Shown in pieces: positions 1 to 7,459 of a stretch of 64,000 nt of DNA. The translations under genes and the position numbers were made by a program. Origin of the DNA: Treponema denticola ATCC 35405 (lineage in GTDB: Bacteria > Spirochaetota > Spirochaetia > Treponematales > Treponemataceae); NCBI RefSeq assembly GCF_000008185.1, contig NC_002967.9:1488001-1552000 (forward strand), given 5' to 3'. The notes below the pieces were generated by a model. The model did no database searches and had not been told where the DNA came from. It saw only the letters and a list, made by a program, of their open reading frames with translations. Position 1 is the first letter of the stretch, and every line of letters starts with the position of its first letter.

Positions 1-902
1 AAGCTTTAAACGAATTAGGTGTTTCCAATTTTAAAATACACGTTTCCCATAGGGGTATATTTAACCGTTTTTTAAAGTCTTTAAACCTATCGGAAGACAG
101 CGAAGAGGTTTTGCGTATTGTAGATAAACTTGCTAAGATAGGGGAGGACGAGGTTTTAAAGCTCCTTACCGATATAAGCTCCGAAGAAAGTGCCAAAAAA
201 ATATTGGCTTATATTTCCGGTGTAAGCAAGGAGTTAAAAAGCGAAGACTTTGAAAAGACTCTTTCCCACTTGGAAAACCTCGCAGGCGGCCCCGACGAAG
301 ATACAAAACGCATGAGAGATATCTATGCCTTGGTAAAGGCTGTAGGTATTGAAGATTCAATTGTTTTTGATCCTTCAATTACACGAGGTCTGGATTATTA
401 CACCGGTGTTGTATTTGAGACCTTTTTAAACGATTTACCATCGATAGGCTCTGTTTGCTCAGGCGGAAGGTACGATAACCTTACGGCTCTTTATATGAAG
501 GAGTGTATTACCGGAGTGGGTGCTTCCATAGGGCTTGACAGGCTTTTAGCTGCCCTTGAACTCTTGGGCCATCAAAAAACAAAGGCCAGCTTTACCGACC
601 TCCTTATTTTTTCTTTACCTGAAGATGATCTGGTTCTTTCGTATAAGATAGTAAATTTTTTTGAAGCCGAAAAAATAAATGCTGAAGTATATCCTGAACC
701 TAAAAAGATGAATCATCAGTACACCTATGCCGAAAAAAAAGACATAAGGTGGGGGCTTTTCTTAGATAAAGATTCTTGTGTGGAAGAATTCGATAAGGCC
801 CCTCAAAGGTTTAAGATAAAATTAAAAGATATGACTAATAGAACAGAGGATGAAACGCCTCTTAGCGAGGCCGTAAAAAAGATAAGAGCTTCAAAAAATT
901 AA
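1..902 (+). CDS. hisS: Histidyl-tRNA synthetase, C-terminal part (partial)
   Basis: The open frame runs in from the window edge (frame starting at base 3), so the N-terminal catalytic motifs 1 and 2 are missing. The protein charges tRNA-His in the cytoplasm. The remaining part holds the histidine-binding signature RGLDYYTGVVFE, then GGRYDNL and GVGASIGLDRLL (class II motif 3), followed by an anticodon-binding domain of about 100 residues. The TTG at 111 is inside the gene and is not a real start. The stop overlaps the end of the convergent rlmB gene by four bases, and I see no terminator hairpin between them. Identification is firm because these motifs are specific to HisRS. Confidence 0.95.
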   Translation, partial: ALNELGVSNFKIHVSHRGIFNRFLKSLNLSEDSEEVLRIVDKLAKIGEDEVLKLLTDISSEESAKKILAYISGVSKELKSEDFEKTLSHLENLAGGPDEDTKRMRDIYALVKAVGIEDSIVFDPSITRGLDYYTGVVFETFLNDLPSIGSVCSGGRYDNLTALYMKECITGVGASIGLDRLLAALELLGHQKTKASFTDLLIFSLPEDDLVLSYKIVNFFEAEKINAEVYPEPKKMNHQYTYAEKKDIRWGLFLDKDSCVEEFDKAPQRFKIKLKDMTNRTEDETPLSEAVKKIRASKN

Positions 903-1675
903 ACCTCTTTTTTCCGGCTTATTTCGTATAATAGAATGCCTGCTGCGACGGAAACATTTAGGCTGTCAAGTTTTCCCTTTGTCGGAATTGACACTATTTC
1001 GTCGCAGGTTTCTTCTACAAGGCGGCTCATTCCCCTTCCTTCATTTCCCATAATAAGGACTGTCTTTTTTGGGAACGTAAGATTGGGTAGGGCCTTGCCT
1101 CCTGCATCTGCCCCGTAAATCCAAAAGCCTTCCTTTTTTAGCCTTTCTACGGTTCTTACCAAATTGGTTACTTCCACGAATGGAACCCAGGCTAAAGCTC
1201 CTGCGCTTACCTTGCTTATAATCTCAAAGCCTCCCGCACTTTTGTTTTCCGGAACTATTATTCCGTCTATTCCGAACTGGTCCGCACTTCGTATAATGGA
1301 ACCCGTATTGTGAGGATCAGTAACGGAGTCGAGGATTACCACAAAAGCCGAGCCTTTTTCTGCAAGTTTTGCAAAAAACTCATCTACACTCATTCCTTTT
1401 TTTTGATTTTCAGCCTCAGTTACAAGAACAATACCCCTGTGATCCCTTAACTGTTCCGGCAAGGTTTTAGTAAGGGAATCAAGAAATTGATTGTCTTTTT
1501 TTTCAATCTTTAGATTCAATTTACGAGCCGCTTCCAAAATTTTTTTTACCCTTGGTCCTTCTTTAGAGTAAAAAATTTCAAGGCTCGGCTTCCGGTTCTT
1601 TTCTTTTTCTATTTTAAGTTTTTCCGCTCTTAAAATCTCGTCTATAGCATGAAAACCAGTAATTATTTTTTTCAT
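899..1675 (-). CDS. rlmB: 23S rRNA (guanosine-2'-O-)-methyltransferase, TrmH/SpoU family (RlmB-like)
   Basis: This is a 258-residue SPOUT methyltransferase. The first ~80 residues form a small substrate-binding domain (GFHAIDEIL start, then a basic stretch). The three family motifs follow: NTGSIIRSADQFGIDG (motif 1), LIMGNEGRGMSRLVEE (motif 2) and SIPTKGKLDSLNVSVAAGI (motif 3), which build the trefoil knot that binds S-adenosylmethionine. Family knowledge gives 2'-O-methylation of 23S rRNA, with tRNA as a less likely target. It starts 6 nt after the stop of the beta-CASP nuclease gene, so the two are probably co-transcribed, and both would act on RNA. The start has no obvious Shine-Dalgarno, which fits translational coupling. 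Confidence 0.9.
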   Translation of the reverse strand: MKKIITGFHAIDEILRAEKLKIEKEKNRKPSLEIFYSKEGPRVKKILEAARKLNLKIEKKDNQFLDSLTKTLPEQLRDHRGIVLVTEAENQKKGMSVDEFFAKLAEKGSAFVVILDSVTDPHNTGSIIRSADQFGIDGIIVPENKSAGGFEIISKVSAGALAWVPFVEVTNLVRTVERLKKEGFWIYGADAGGKALPNLTFPKKTVLIMGNEGRGMSRLVEETCDEIVSIPTKGKLDSLNVSVAAGILLYEISRKKEV

Positions 1676-1681
1676 AAATTT

Positions 1682-3094
1682 CTAGTCCAATTTGTATGTT
1701 CTTCCGTATTTTACCGTTTTTACATCATTATAACCGTTTTCGTTTAAGTATTGGGTAAAATAAGTTTGAGCCTTAGGCTCTCCGTGAACCAAGAATATCG
1801 TTTTAAGTTTAGGATTCTTCAAGGAGTCCAGCCACTCTCTGGACTCAAAATAGTCGGCATGAGCACTGAAGGCGTTTATCTGCAAAATTTCAGCCCGTAC
1901 CTGATGCCATTCACCGAAAATTTTTACTTCTTGTTCTTTGTTTTGGAGTCTACGGCCGAGAGTATCTTCTGCCATAAAACCTACCAGCAGCACCTTTGTC
2001 GATGGCTTTTCGATATTGTTTGCAAGATGGTGGGTAATTCGTCCGAATTCGCACATTCCGTCCGCACTTATTATAACCATGGGACCGTCAATATTGTTCA
2101 ATTCCTTGGACTCGGCTACGCTGGTTATAAATTTGAGCGAGTTAAAGCCGAAAGGATTTTTATGATGAATTAAAAAGGCCTCATGTGTTTGTGCATCATA
2201 GCATTCGGGATGTACCTGAAATATACTCGTTGCGTTTACGGCCATGGGAGAATCTACATAAATCGGAATATCGGGAATTATTCTTTTATCGACTAAGAGG
2301 TGAAAATAATAGACGATTTCCTGAGTCCTTTCAACGGCAAAGGCGGGAATAATCATCTTTCCCTTATTTTGTACAATTTCCTGTGTTTTTTCGGCAAGAA
2401 GTTTTAAAGCATTATCGGTTTCCTCGTGGCGCCGGTTTCCGTATGTGCTTTCAATAACTATATAATCTACAGGAGGAATAATGTCAGGATCGCGGATAAT
2501 AGCCTTATTTTTTCGGCCTAGGTCTCCTGTAAAGGCTATTTTTACCTCTTTCCCATCCGAGTCTTTGGCGGTAATTACAGCCATCGCTGAACCTAAAATA
2601 TGCCCTGCATCATAGAATTCCAGTTGAACATTGGGGCCTATCCATGCAGGCCTATGATATGAAATTGTTACAAACTGGTTGACTGTTTGAATTACATCGG
2701 CTTCATCAAAAAGAGGCACCCATTTAAAGGTTTCTCCTTTTTTTGCAGCTTGTTTGGATAAATACTCCCTATCTCTGGCTTGAATTCGTGCAGAATCCAT
2801 CATAACAAGGTTTGCTATATCTCTGGTGGCAGGGGTTGCATATATGTTGCCTGTAAATCCATGCTTTCCCAGCAAGGGTAATAAACCGCAATGATCATAA
2901 TGACCATGGGTTAAAATGACGGCTTCCAGCTCAGGAGCCGGAACATTAAAATCCCTGTTTTTCTTGTCCGCTTCTGCTCTTTTTCCTTGAAAAGCTCCGC
3001 AGTCTATCAAATATTTATGCCCGTCAACTTCAAGAATGTGTTTAGATCCGGTAACTTCTTCTGCAGCACCTAGCGAGTAAAATTTAATTGCCAT
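1682..3094 (-). CDS. MBL-fold / beta-CASP RNA-processing nuclease
   Basis: This 470-residue protein belongs to the CPSF73-like metallo-beta-lactamase family. Near the N-terminus is the zinc motif THGHYDHCG (HxHxDH). It is followed by the GDLGRKNKAIIRDP metal-ligand region, ESTYGNRRHEE (typical of the RNA-active branch), the beta-CASP stretch IPAFAVERTQEIVYYFHLL, DSPMAVNAT, and a C-terminal RMMBL-type domain with NAFSAHADYFE and VHGEPKAQ. Related enzymes are endo- or exoribonucleases. It lacks the long C-terminal extension of RNase J, so I do not assign it to RNase J. It leads a two-gene unit with rlmB. Confidence 0.88.
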   Translation of the reverse strand: MAIKFYSLGAAEEVTGSKHILEVDGHKYLIDCGAFQGKRAEADKKNRDFNVPAPELEAVILTHGHYDHCGLLPLLGKHGFTGNIYATPATRDIANLVMMDSARIQARDREYLSKQAAKKGETFKWVPLFDEADVIQTVNQFVTISYHRPAWIGPNVQLEFYDAGHILGSAMAVITAKDSDGKEVKIAFTGDLGRKNKAIIRDPDIIPPVDYIVIESTYGNRRHEETDNALKLLAEKTQEIVQNKGKMIIPAFAVERTQEIVYYFHLLVDKRIIPDIPIYVDSPMAVNATSIFQVHPECYDAQTHEAFLIHHKNPFGFNSLKFITSVAESKELNNIDGPMVIISADGMCEFGRITHHLANNIEKPSTKVLLVGFMAEDTLGRRLQNKEQEVKIFGEWHQVRAEILQINAFSAHADYFESREWLDSLKNPKLKTIFLVHGEPKAQTYFTQYLNENGYNDVKTVKYGRTYKLD

Positions 3095-3168
3095 AGCTTA
3101 AGCATACATCATAATCGGCGAAAAATCAAGTCCTATTTTTTAGCTATTGTTATAGATGGTCTAGAGGT

Positions 3169-4017
3169 TTATTGCCATATGTGGTAGCTGTGTATGTACT
3201 TTATAAAACTGAGATTTCCTAAAATAAACAAGGCAAGGCCTATACCCAGGAGGGTATAAGATGATGTATATAAGAGAACCGCATAACCTATTAAGGCCCC
3301 TGTCAGCGAAAGGGCTGCAAATAAATACTCTTTTATGTTTTTTGTGATATAGACAAAAAAGTAATTTACACAGGCTAAAAGTGCAGCTATTAAAAACAGG
3401 TATATATATGAATGGCCTGCCTTAATATCCGAAAGAAAGTATCTGCTTATATAAAAATTATTTATAGGCATTGATAAGCATATTAAAAAAGATATAAAAA
3501 AAATAAAAAAGAAGACTGACGATATCTTTCTAGTTATTATTTTGTTGGCAAAGATGCCTGCCATAAAGATGGACATAATTCCGGCTAATCTGAAAAAATA
3601 TACCAATCGGGATAGATTTGCTATACTATCCAGCACTATATTGGAAAAGCTATATAGAGGAAAAACAAGCCTTATACTTTCAAAGCTTATGCATAAGGTA
3701 AACATGGCAAAAAAGGATATTTCGATTGCATGAGTCTTTTTAAATGTAAAATAGACGAAGATTAAAAAGCCAAGCGATAAAAACGGAAAGGCCAAGATAC
3801 TTATTAATACCGCATAGCCGTTATAATTATTTCTTAAAAGGCTGAGTATAAATTCAGTAATTCCCGAGCTTTCTGCAGATTTTGTGCCCGTTACCAAGGA
3901 ATTATCAAGGTTTCCGTTAAGTACAATACCTACAAAGGATATTAAGGATAATATAAGAATTAAAGCTGCAATACATATGGCGACTAGGCGCGCTCTGTTT
4001 CTTCCTGCAATTGTCAT
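3169..4017 (-). CDS. Multi-spanning membrane protein, unknown function
   Basis: The protein has 282 residues with about eight hydrophobic segments. A first helix near residues 10-30 is followed by a loop of ~35 residues and then seven closely packed helices. I recognise no catalytic motif. I chose the ATG at 4017 over an upstream in-frame ATG at 4059 because a good promoter (TTTACA, 17 nt, TATACT, at 4026-4054) lies between them. Its -10 box ends 8 nt before 4017, so an mRNA from it could not encode the longer form and would be nearly leaderless. It is divergent from another membrane protein at 4110. The eight-helix layout with an extracytoplasmic first loop recalls 7TM-type sensor modules, but this is only a resemblance. 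Confidence 0.7.
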   Translation of the reverse strand: MTIAGRNRARLVAICIAALILILSLISFVGIVLNGNLDNSLVTGTKSAESSGITEFILSLLRNNYNGYAVLISILAFPFLSLGFLIFVYFTFKKTHAIEISFFAMFTLCISFESIRLVFPLYSFSNIVLDSIANLSRLVYFFRLAGIMSIFMAGIFANKIITRKISSVFFFIFFISFLICLSMPINNFYISRYFLSDIKAGHSYIYLFLIAALLACVNYFFVYITKNIKEYLFAALSLTGALIGYAVLLYTSSYTLLGIGLALFILGNLSFIKYIHSYHIWQ

Positions 4018-4025
4018 ATTAGAGC

Positions 4026-4054
4026 AGTATACCAGTAAAAAAAATATTTGTAAA
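4026..4054 (-). promoter_or_regulatory. Promoter of the 4017 membrane protein gene
   Basis: On the minus strand TTTACA (4054-4049), a 17-nt spacer and TATACT (4031-4026) form a near-consensus sigma-70 promoter. The -10 box is 8 nt from the ATG at 4017, and there is no Shine-Dalgarno. Confidence 0.6.
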
Positions 4055-4073
4055 GGCAATTATTCAAAAATAC

Positions 4074-4102
4074 TTGATATATTGGTATTTTTATGGTAAA
4101 AT
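4074..4102 (+). promoter_or_regulatory. Promoter of the 4110 membrane protein gene
   Basis: TTGATA (4074-4079), a 17-nt spacer and TAAAAT (4097-4102) form the promoter. The start codon at 4110 is only 7 nt after the -10 box, so the transcript would start at or next to the ATG. Confidence 0.55.
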
Positions 4103-4109
4103 AAGCCTT

Positions 4110-4739
4110 ATGAACTTTGTTTTTATTTTAGTTTTACCCTTAGTTTTTTTACTCTATGCCTCATTTTCAAAGGAACAAGGCGGTAAGTTTGCAGCCTTTT
4201 TATTCGGTATTTTGGGTGGAATAGTGTCATTGATAATTGTTTCTTTTTTTCCTTTTTCCAGTCTGCAAATTTCATCTTATTTGAGTTCCCATTTATGCCG
4301 CTTTTTCTTCCAGTACTTTTTCTTAAACGCTCTCTTCGGATTGGCTTTTTTCTTTTTGATTTCATGGTCTCTTTCTGAAGAAACTTTAAGCAATAGCTTG
4401 TCGGCTCTTTTCGGTATTTTTAGTGCCGTCTTTGCCTATCTATTTTACAGGAATATCAATACGCCCGATTCAACCGAGCTTAGTTTATTCCTCCTTATAA
4501 TAACAGGCACAATCCTTATTTTTGATTTTGTTTACTATGTTTTGTCGGCGAATTTAACGATTTCCATGGATTTTATGGTTTATGCGATAGCCTTTATTTC
4601 TTTTATCATTTTTAGCCTTTTAGGCTCATATGCTCTTGCAAGTTGGTATTTATCCAAATCTTTAAATATGCATACTTTTGTTTCTTGCGGTATGTTTTTG
4701 GTGGGAGTTGTTTTAAATATTGTCCGGAATCGGTTGTAA
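4110..4739 (+). CDS. Multi-spanning membrane protein, unknown function
   Basis: The protein has 209 residues and about seven hydrophobic helices connected by short loops, with almost no soluble part. I see no conserved catalytic motif and do not recognise the family. The ATG at 4110 is preferred over an upstream in-frame ATG at 4074 because a promoter overlaps the longer reading and its -10 box ends 7 nt before 4110. The gene ends 12 nt before miaA and has no terminator, so it probably leads an operon with miaA, murI, rsgA and mutS2. It may be an inner-membrane scaffold or permease-like protein, but nothing in the sequence settles this. Confidence 0.65.
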   Translation: MNFVFILVLPLVFLLYASFSKEQGGKFAAFLFGILGGIVSLIIVSFFPFSSLQISSYLSSHLCRFFFQYFFLNALFGLAFFFLISWSLSEETLSNSLSALFGIFSAVFAYLFYRNINTPDSTELSLFLLIITGTILIFDFVYYVLSANLTISMDFMVYAIAFISFIIFSLLGSYALASWYLSKSLNMHTFVSCGMFLVGVVLNIVRNRL

Positions 4740-4751
4740 GTTTTTCATTTT

Positions 4752-5648
4752 ATGAATCTCGATTTTTTGTCTTTATCGGATAAACATAATTCGGTTGTTG
4801 TGCTGGGCGCTACGGCTACGGGAAAAACTTCCTATGCCGTAGGCCTTGCAAAAGAGCTTGGCGGAGAAATCATTTCTGCGGATTCAAGGCAGGTTTATAA
4901 GGGCCTTGACCTAGGTACCGGAAAAGACTTAAAAGAATACGGCGATGTGCCCCATCACCTAATCGATATTTGCACCTTGGAAAGGGAATACAATGTTTTT
5001 GATTTTCAAAATGATGCTTACAAGGCCTTTGAAGATATAAAGAGGAGAAAAAAGCTGCCCATTTTTGCAGGAGGAACGGGGCTGTATCTTGATTCTCTTA
5101 TAAGGGAATACGAACTTATTCCTGTTCCAAAAAATGAAGAACTGAGGGCTTCTTTGGCCGGTAAGGATTTGACGGAACTGCAAAAGTTTTTTTTTGAATA
5201 CAATGTTCCGATGCATAATAAGACCGACCTTGAAAATATGGATCGGCTTATGCGGGCTATTGAAATTGCGGAATATAAAAAGACCCATCCCGATGCAGCC
5301 GAAATCTTAAACGCCAACCGTCCCGACATCCGCCCCCTTATAATAGGCCTTAAATACCCGCGGGAGATTTTAAGGGAAAGAATAAGGCTTAGACTCCTAG
5401 AGCGTATAAAAGACGGAATGATAGAAGAAACCGAGAGCCTTCACAAGGAGGGCTTTTCTTGGGAAAGGCTTGAAAGTTTAGGGCTTGAATATAAATTTAC
5501 CGCTCAATATCTTCAAGGCAAAATAAAATCTAGGGAAGAGTACGTTGATTCTCTTTACCGTGCCATTTGTCAGTTTGCGAAACGGCAGGAAACTTGGTTT
5601 CGTCGTATGGAAAAAAACGGGGTAAAAATAAACTGGGTATTGAAGTGA
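4752..5648 (+). CDS. miaA: tRNA dimethylallyltransferase
   Basis: This 298-residue enzyme transfers a dimethylallyl group to N6 of A37 in tRNAs reading UNN codons. The P-loop GATATGKT lies near residues 19-26. It is followed by SADSRQVYKGLDLGTGK, which binds the tRNA and prenyl donor, and by FAGGTGLYL. The C-terminal RLLERIKDGMIEE and SLGLEYK stretches and a final RQETWFRR region are also typical. Length and motifs match the family. There is no clear Shine-Dalgarno, so translation may be coupled to the membrane protein gene 12 nt upstream. The product of murI follows after 26 nt. Confidence 0.96.
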   Translation: MNLDFLSLSDKHNSVVVLGATATGKTSYAVGLAKELGGEIISADSRQVYKGLDLGTGKDLKEYGDVPHHLIDICTLEREYNVFDFQNDAYKAFEDIKRRKKLPIFAGGTGLYLDSLIREYELIPVPKNEELRASLAGKDLTELQKFFFEYNVPMHNKTDLENMDRLMRAIEIAEYKKTHPDAAEILNANRPDIRPLIIGLKYPREILRERIRLRLLERIKDGMIEETESLHKEGFSWERLESLGLEYKFTAQYLQGKIKSREEYVDSLYRAICQFAKRQETWFRRMEKNGVKINWVLK

Positions 5649-5674
5649 GTTTTTAATTAGCGTTGGAGGGAAAA

Positions 5675-6490
5675 TTGACTTTAAAACAAAACGTTCAATA
5701 TGTTTTTATAGACTCAGGCATAGGGGGCCTGCCTTATTTAAGGCATTTAAAAGAATTGGAACCTCAAAGTTCTTGTGCTTATGTCGCAGACACAAAACAT
5801 TTTCCCTATGGAGAAAAAACACTGGAAGATGTAATAGAATATACCGAAGACCTGGTAAAGAAAATAATCGAAAAACTTAAACCCTCCGTTATAATAATAG
5901 CCTGTAATACGATGACGGTTTCGGCTCTTTCACATTTGCGTAAAAAATTTGAGATACCCTTTGTGGGCACTGTTCCTGCTATAAAGCCTGCGGCCTTAAC
6001 AAGTAAAAATAAAAAAATTGCCGTCCTTGCAACCGAAAGAACGGTAAACGATATCTATGTGCAAAATCTCATTGAGGAATTCGGAGCCGATTGTAAATTT
6101 TTTATGCGTGCAGATTCCGTTTTGGTCTCTAAAATAGAGAATACCTTATTGTCAGGTTCTGAGGAAGATAAAAAGGCCGGAATCCGTCCTGCGGTTGAGT
6201 TTTTTAAATCGGCGGGAACGGATACTGCTGTATTAGGCTGTACACATTTTCTCCACCTAAGAGATGAGTTTAAATCCGAGTGTGAACCGGATATAAAGAT
6301 TGTGGACTCTTTGGATGGGGTTGTAAATCAAGCCTTAAAAATATCTCCTCCACAAAAATCAAAGACGGATGAGAAATTAAAAAATATTCAAAAAGATATT
6401 TTTTATATCACCTCGGAAAAAACTGAAGAGAGTACAAAAAAATATTCCGCTTATGCGGAGCTCTTTAATATGACTTTAGGTTACTTCTAA
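5675..6490 (+). CDS. murI: Glutamate racemase
   Basis: The enzyme interconverts L- and D-glutamate to supply D-Glu for peptidoglycan. The family motifs are present: FIDSGIGGLPYL (first catalytic Asp/Ser region), ADTKHFPYGEK, ACNTMTVSALS (first catalytic Cys) and LGCTHFLHL (second catalytic Cys, with His). I place the start at the TTG at 5675 because a strong GGAGGG lies at 5665-5670, 4 nt upstream. A TTG at 5663 is in frame but overlaps that ribosome-binding site. The protein is then 271 residues, normal for MurI. Its stop is followed after one base by the rsgA start, indicating tight coupling. Confidence 0.93.
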   Translation: MTLKQNVQYVFIDSGIGGLPYLRHLKELEPQSSCAYVADTKHFPYGEKTLEDVIEYTEDLVKKIIEKLKPSVIIIACNTMTVSALSHLRKKFEIPFVGTVPAIKPAALTSKNKKIAVLATERTVNDIYVQNLIEEFGADCKFFMRADSVLVSKIENTLLSGSEEDKKAGIRPAVEFFKSAGTDTAVLGCTHFLHLRDEFKSECEPDIKIVDSLDGVVNQALKISPPQKSKTDEKLKNIQKDIFYITSEKTEESTKKYSAYAELFNMTLGYF

Positions 6491-6491
6491 A

Positions 6492-7439
6492 ATGAAAGGA
6501 TTGGTTTTAAAAGGATCTAATAATATTTTTTATGTTGAATGTGAAGACGGAAAATTCAGAAGCTGCTCCATTAAGGGGAAGGTTCTAAAAGATTCTGCTC
6601 TTTACTATAATCCTCTTGCTGCCGGAGATTTTGTAAATCTTGAGCCCGATACTCACTCTGATGATGAAGGCTTGATAACGGGTTTAATAGAAAGAAAAAA
6701 TTCTTTTTTACGCTTAAATCAAAAACTGAATATGCCCCAGCTTTTAGCTGCAAATATCGACCTGCTTGTTTGTGTTGTTTCTGCTGCTAATCCTCCCTTC
6801 CGCCCTCGATTTGTGGACAGGGTTTTAGTGCAAGCCGAGATTCAAAAGATTCCGGTTTTAATTGTTATAAATAAGTGTGATTTAAAAATCTTGGCTGATG
6901 TAAGAGATAGAATAGAGGATTGGAAAAGATTGGACTATAAAACCATCGAAGTATCGGCAAAGGAGGGCAGGGGAATGGATAACTTAATTGAAAGCCTCTC
7001 GTCTAAAACTTCTGCCCTCGTAGGACAGTCAGGAGTAGGTAAAAGTACACTCTTAAATTTTATCGCCCCCGATTTAAATCTAAAAACTTCTGCAATTTCG
7101 GATAAGTATGACCGAGGCACCCACACGACAACACAAGGAGAGTATTTTAAAATAAAAGCTCTTACTTCAAAGGGGAAAGAACATTCGATAAACATAATTG
7201 ATACGCCGGGTGTGAGGCATTTTGCAATTTACGGCATCGAACCTGAAGATACGGCCCTATATTTTCCCGAAATGGAAAAGCTTATAGGCTCATGTAAATT
7301 CGGCCTTTCCTGCACCCATACCCATGAACTAGGCTGTGCCATTTTGGAAGCCCTTAAAAAAGGAAATATTCATAAGGATAGGTATACGAGTTTTGAGCTT
7401 ATACATAAAGAATTACAAGAAACGGTAAAGAAGTATTAA
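6492..7439 (+). CDS. rsgA: Ribosome small subunit-dependent GTPase A
   Basis: RsgA is a circularly permuted GTPase that aids late 30S subunit maturation. The order of motifs shows the permutation: an N-terminal OB-fold-like part (residues ~1-70), then G4 NKCDL, then the P-loop GQSGVGKST, the switch RGTHTTT, and DTPGVRHF (G3). The C-terminal zinc-binding domain contains the Cys/His set in CKFGLSCTHTHELGC. The length (315 residues) is typical. It begins one base after the murI stop and has no separate ribosome-binding site of note. Confidence 0.95.
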   Translation: MKGLVLKGSNNIFYVECEDGKFRSCSIKGKVLKDSALYYNPLAAGDFVNLEPDTHSDDEGLITGLIERKNSFLRLNQKLNMPQLLAANIDLLVCVVSAANPPFRPRFVDRVLVQAEIQKIPVLIVINKCDLKILADVRDRIEDWKRLDYKTIEVSAKEGRGMDNLIESLSSKTSALVGQSGVGKSTLLNFIAPDLNLKTSAISDKYDRGTHTTTQGEYFKIKALTSKGKEHSINIIDTPGVRHFAIYGIEPEDTALYFPEMEKLIGSCKFGLSCTHTHELGCAILEALKKGNIHKDRYTSFELIHKELQETVKKY

Positions 7440-7459
7440 TCGTAGGGTAGGAGTGAGAT

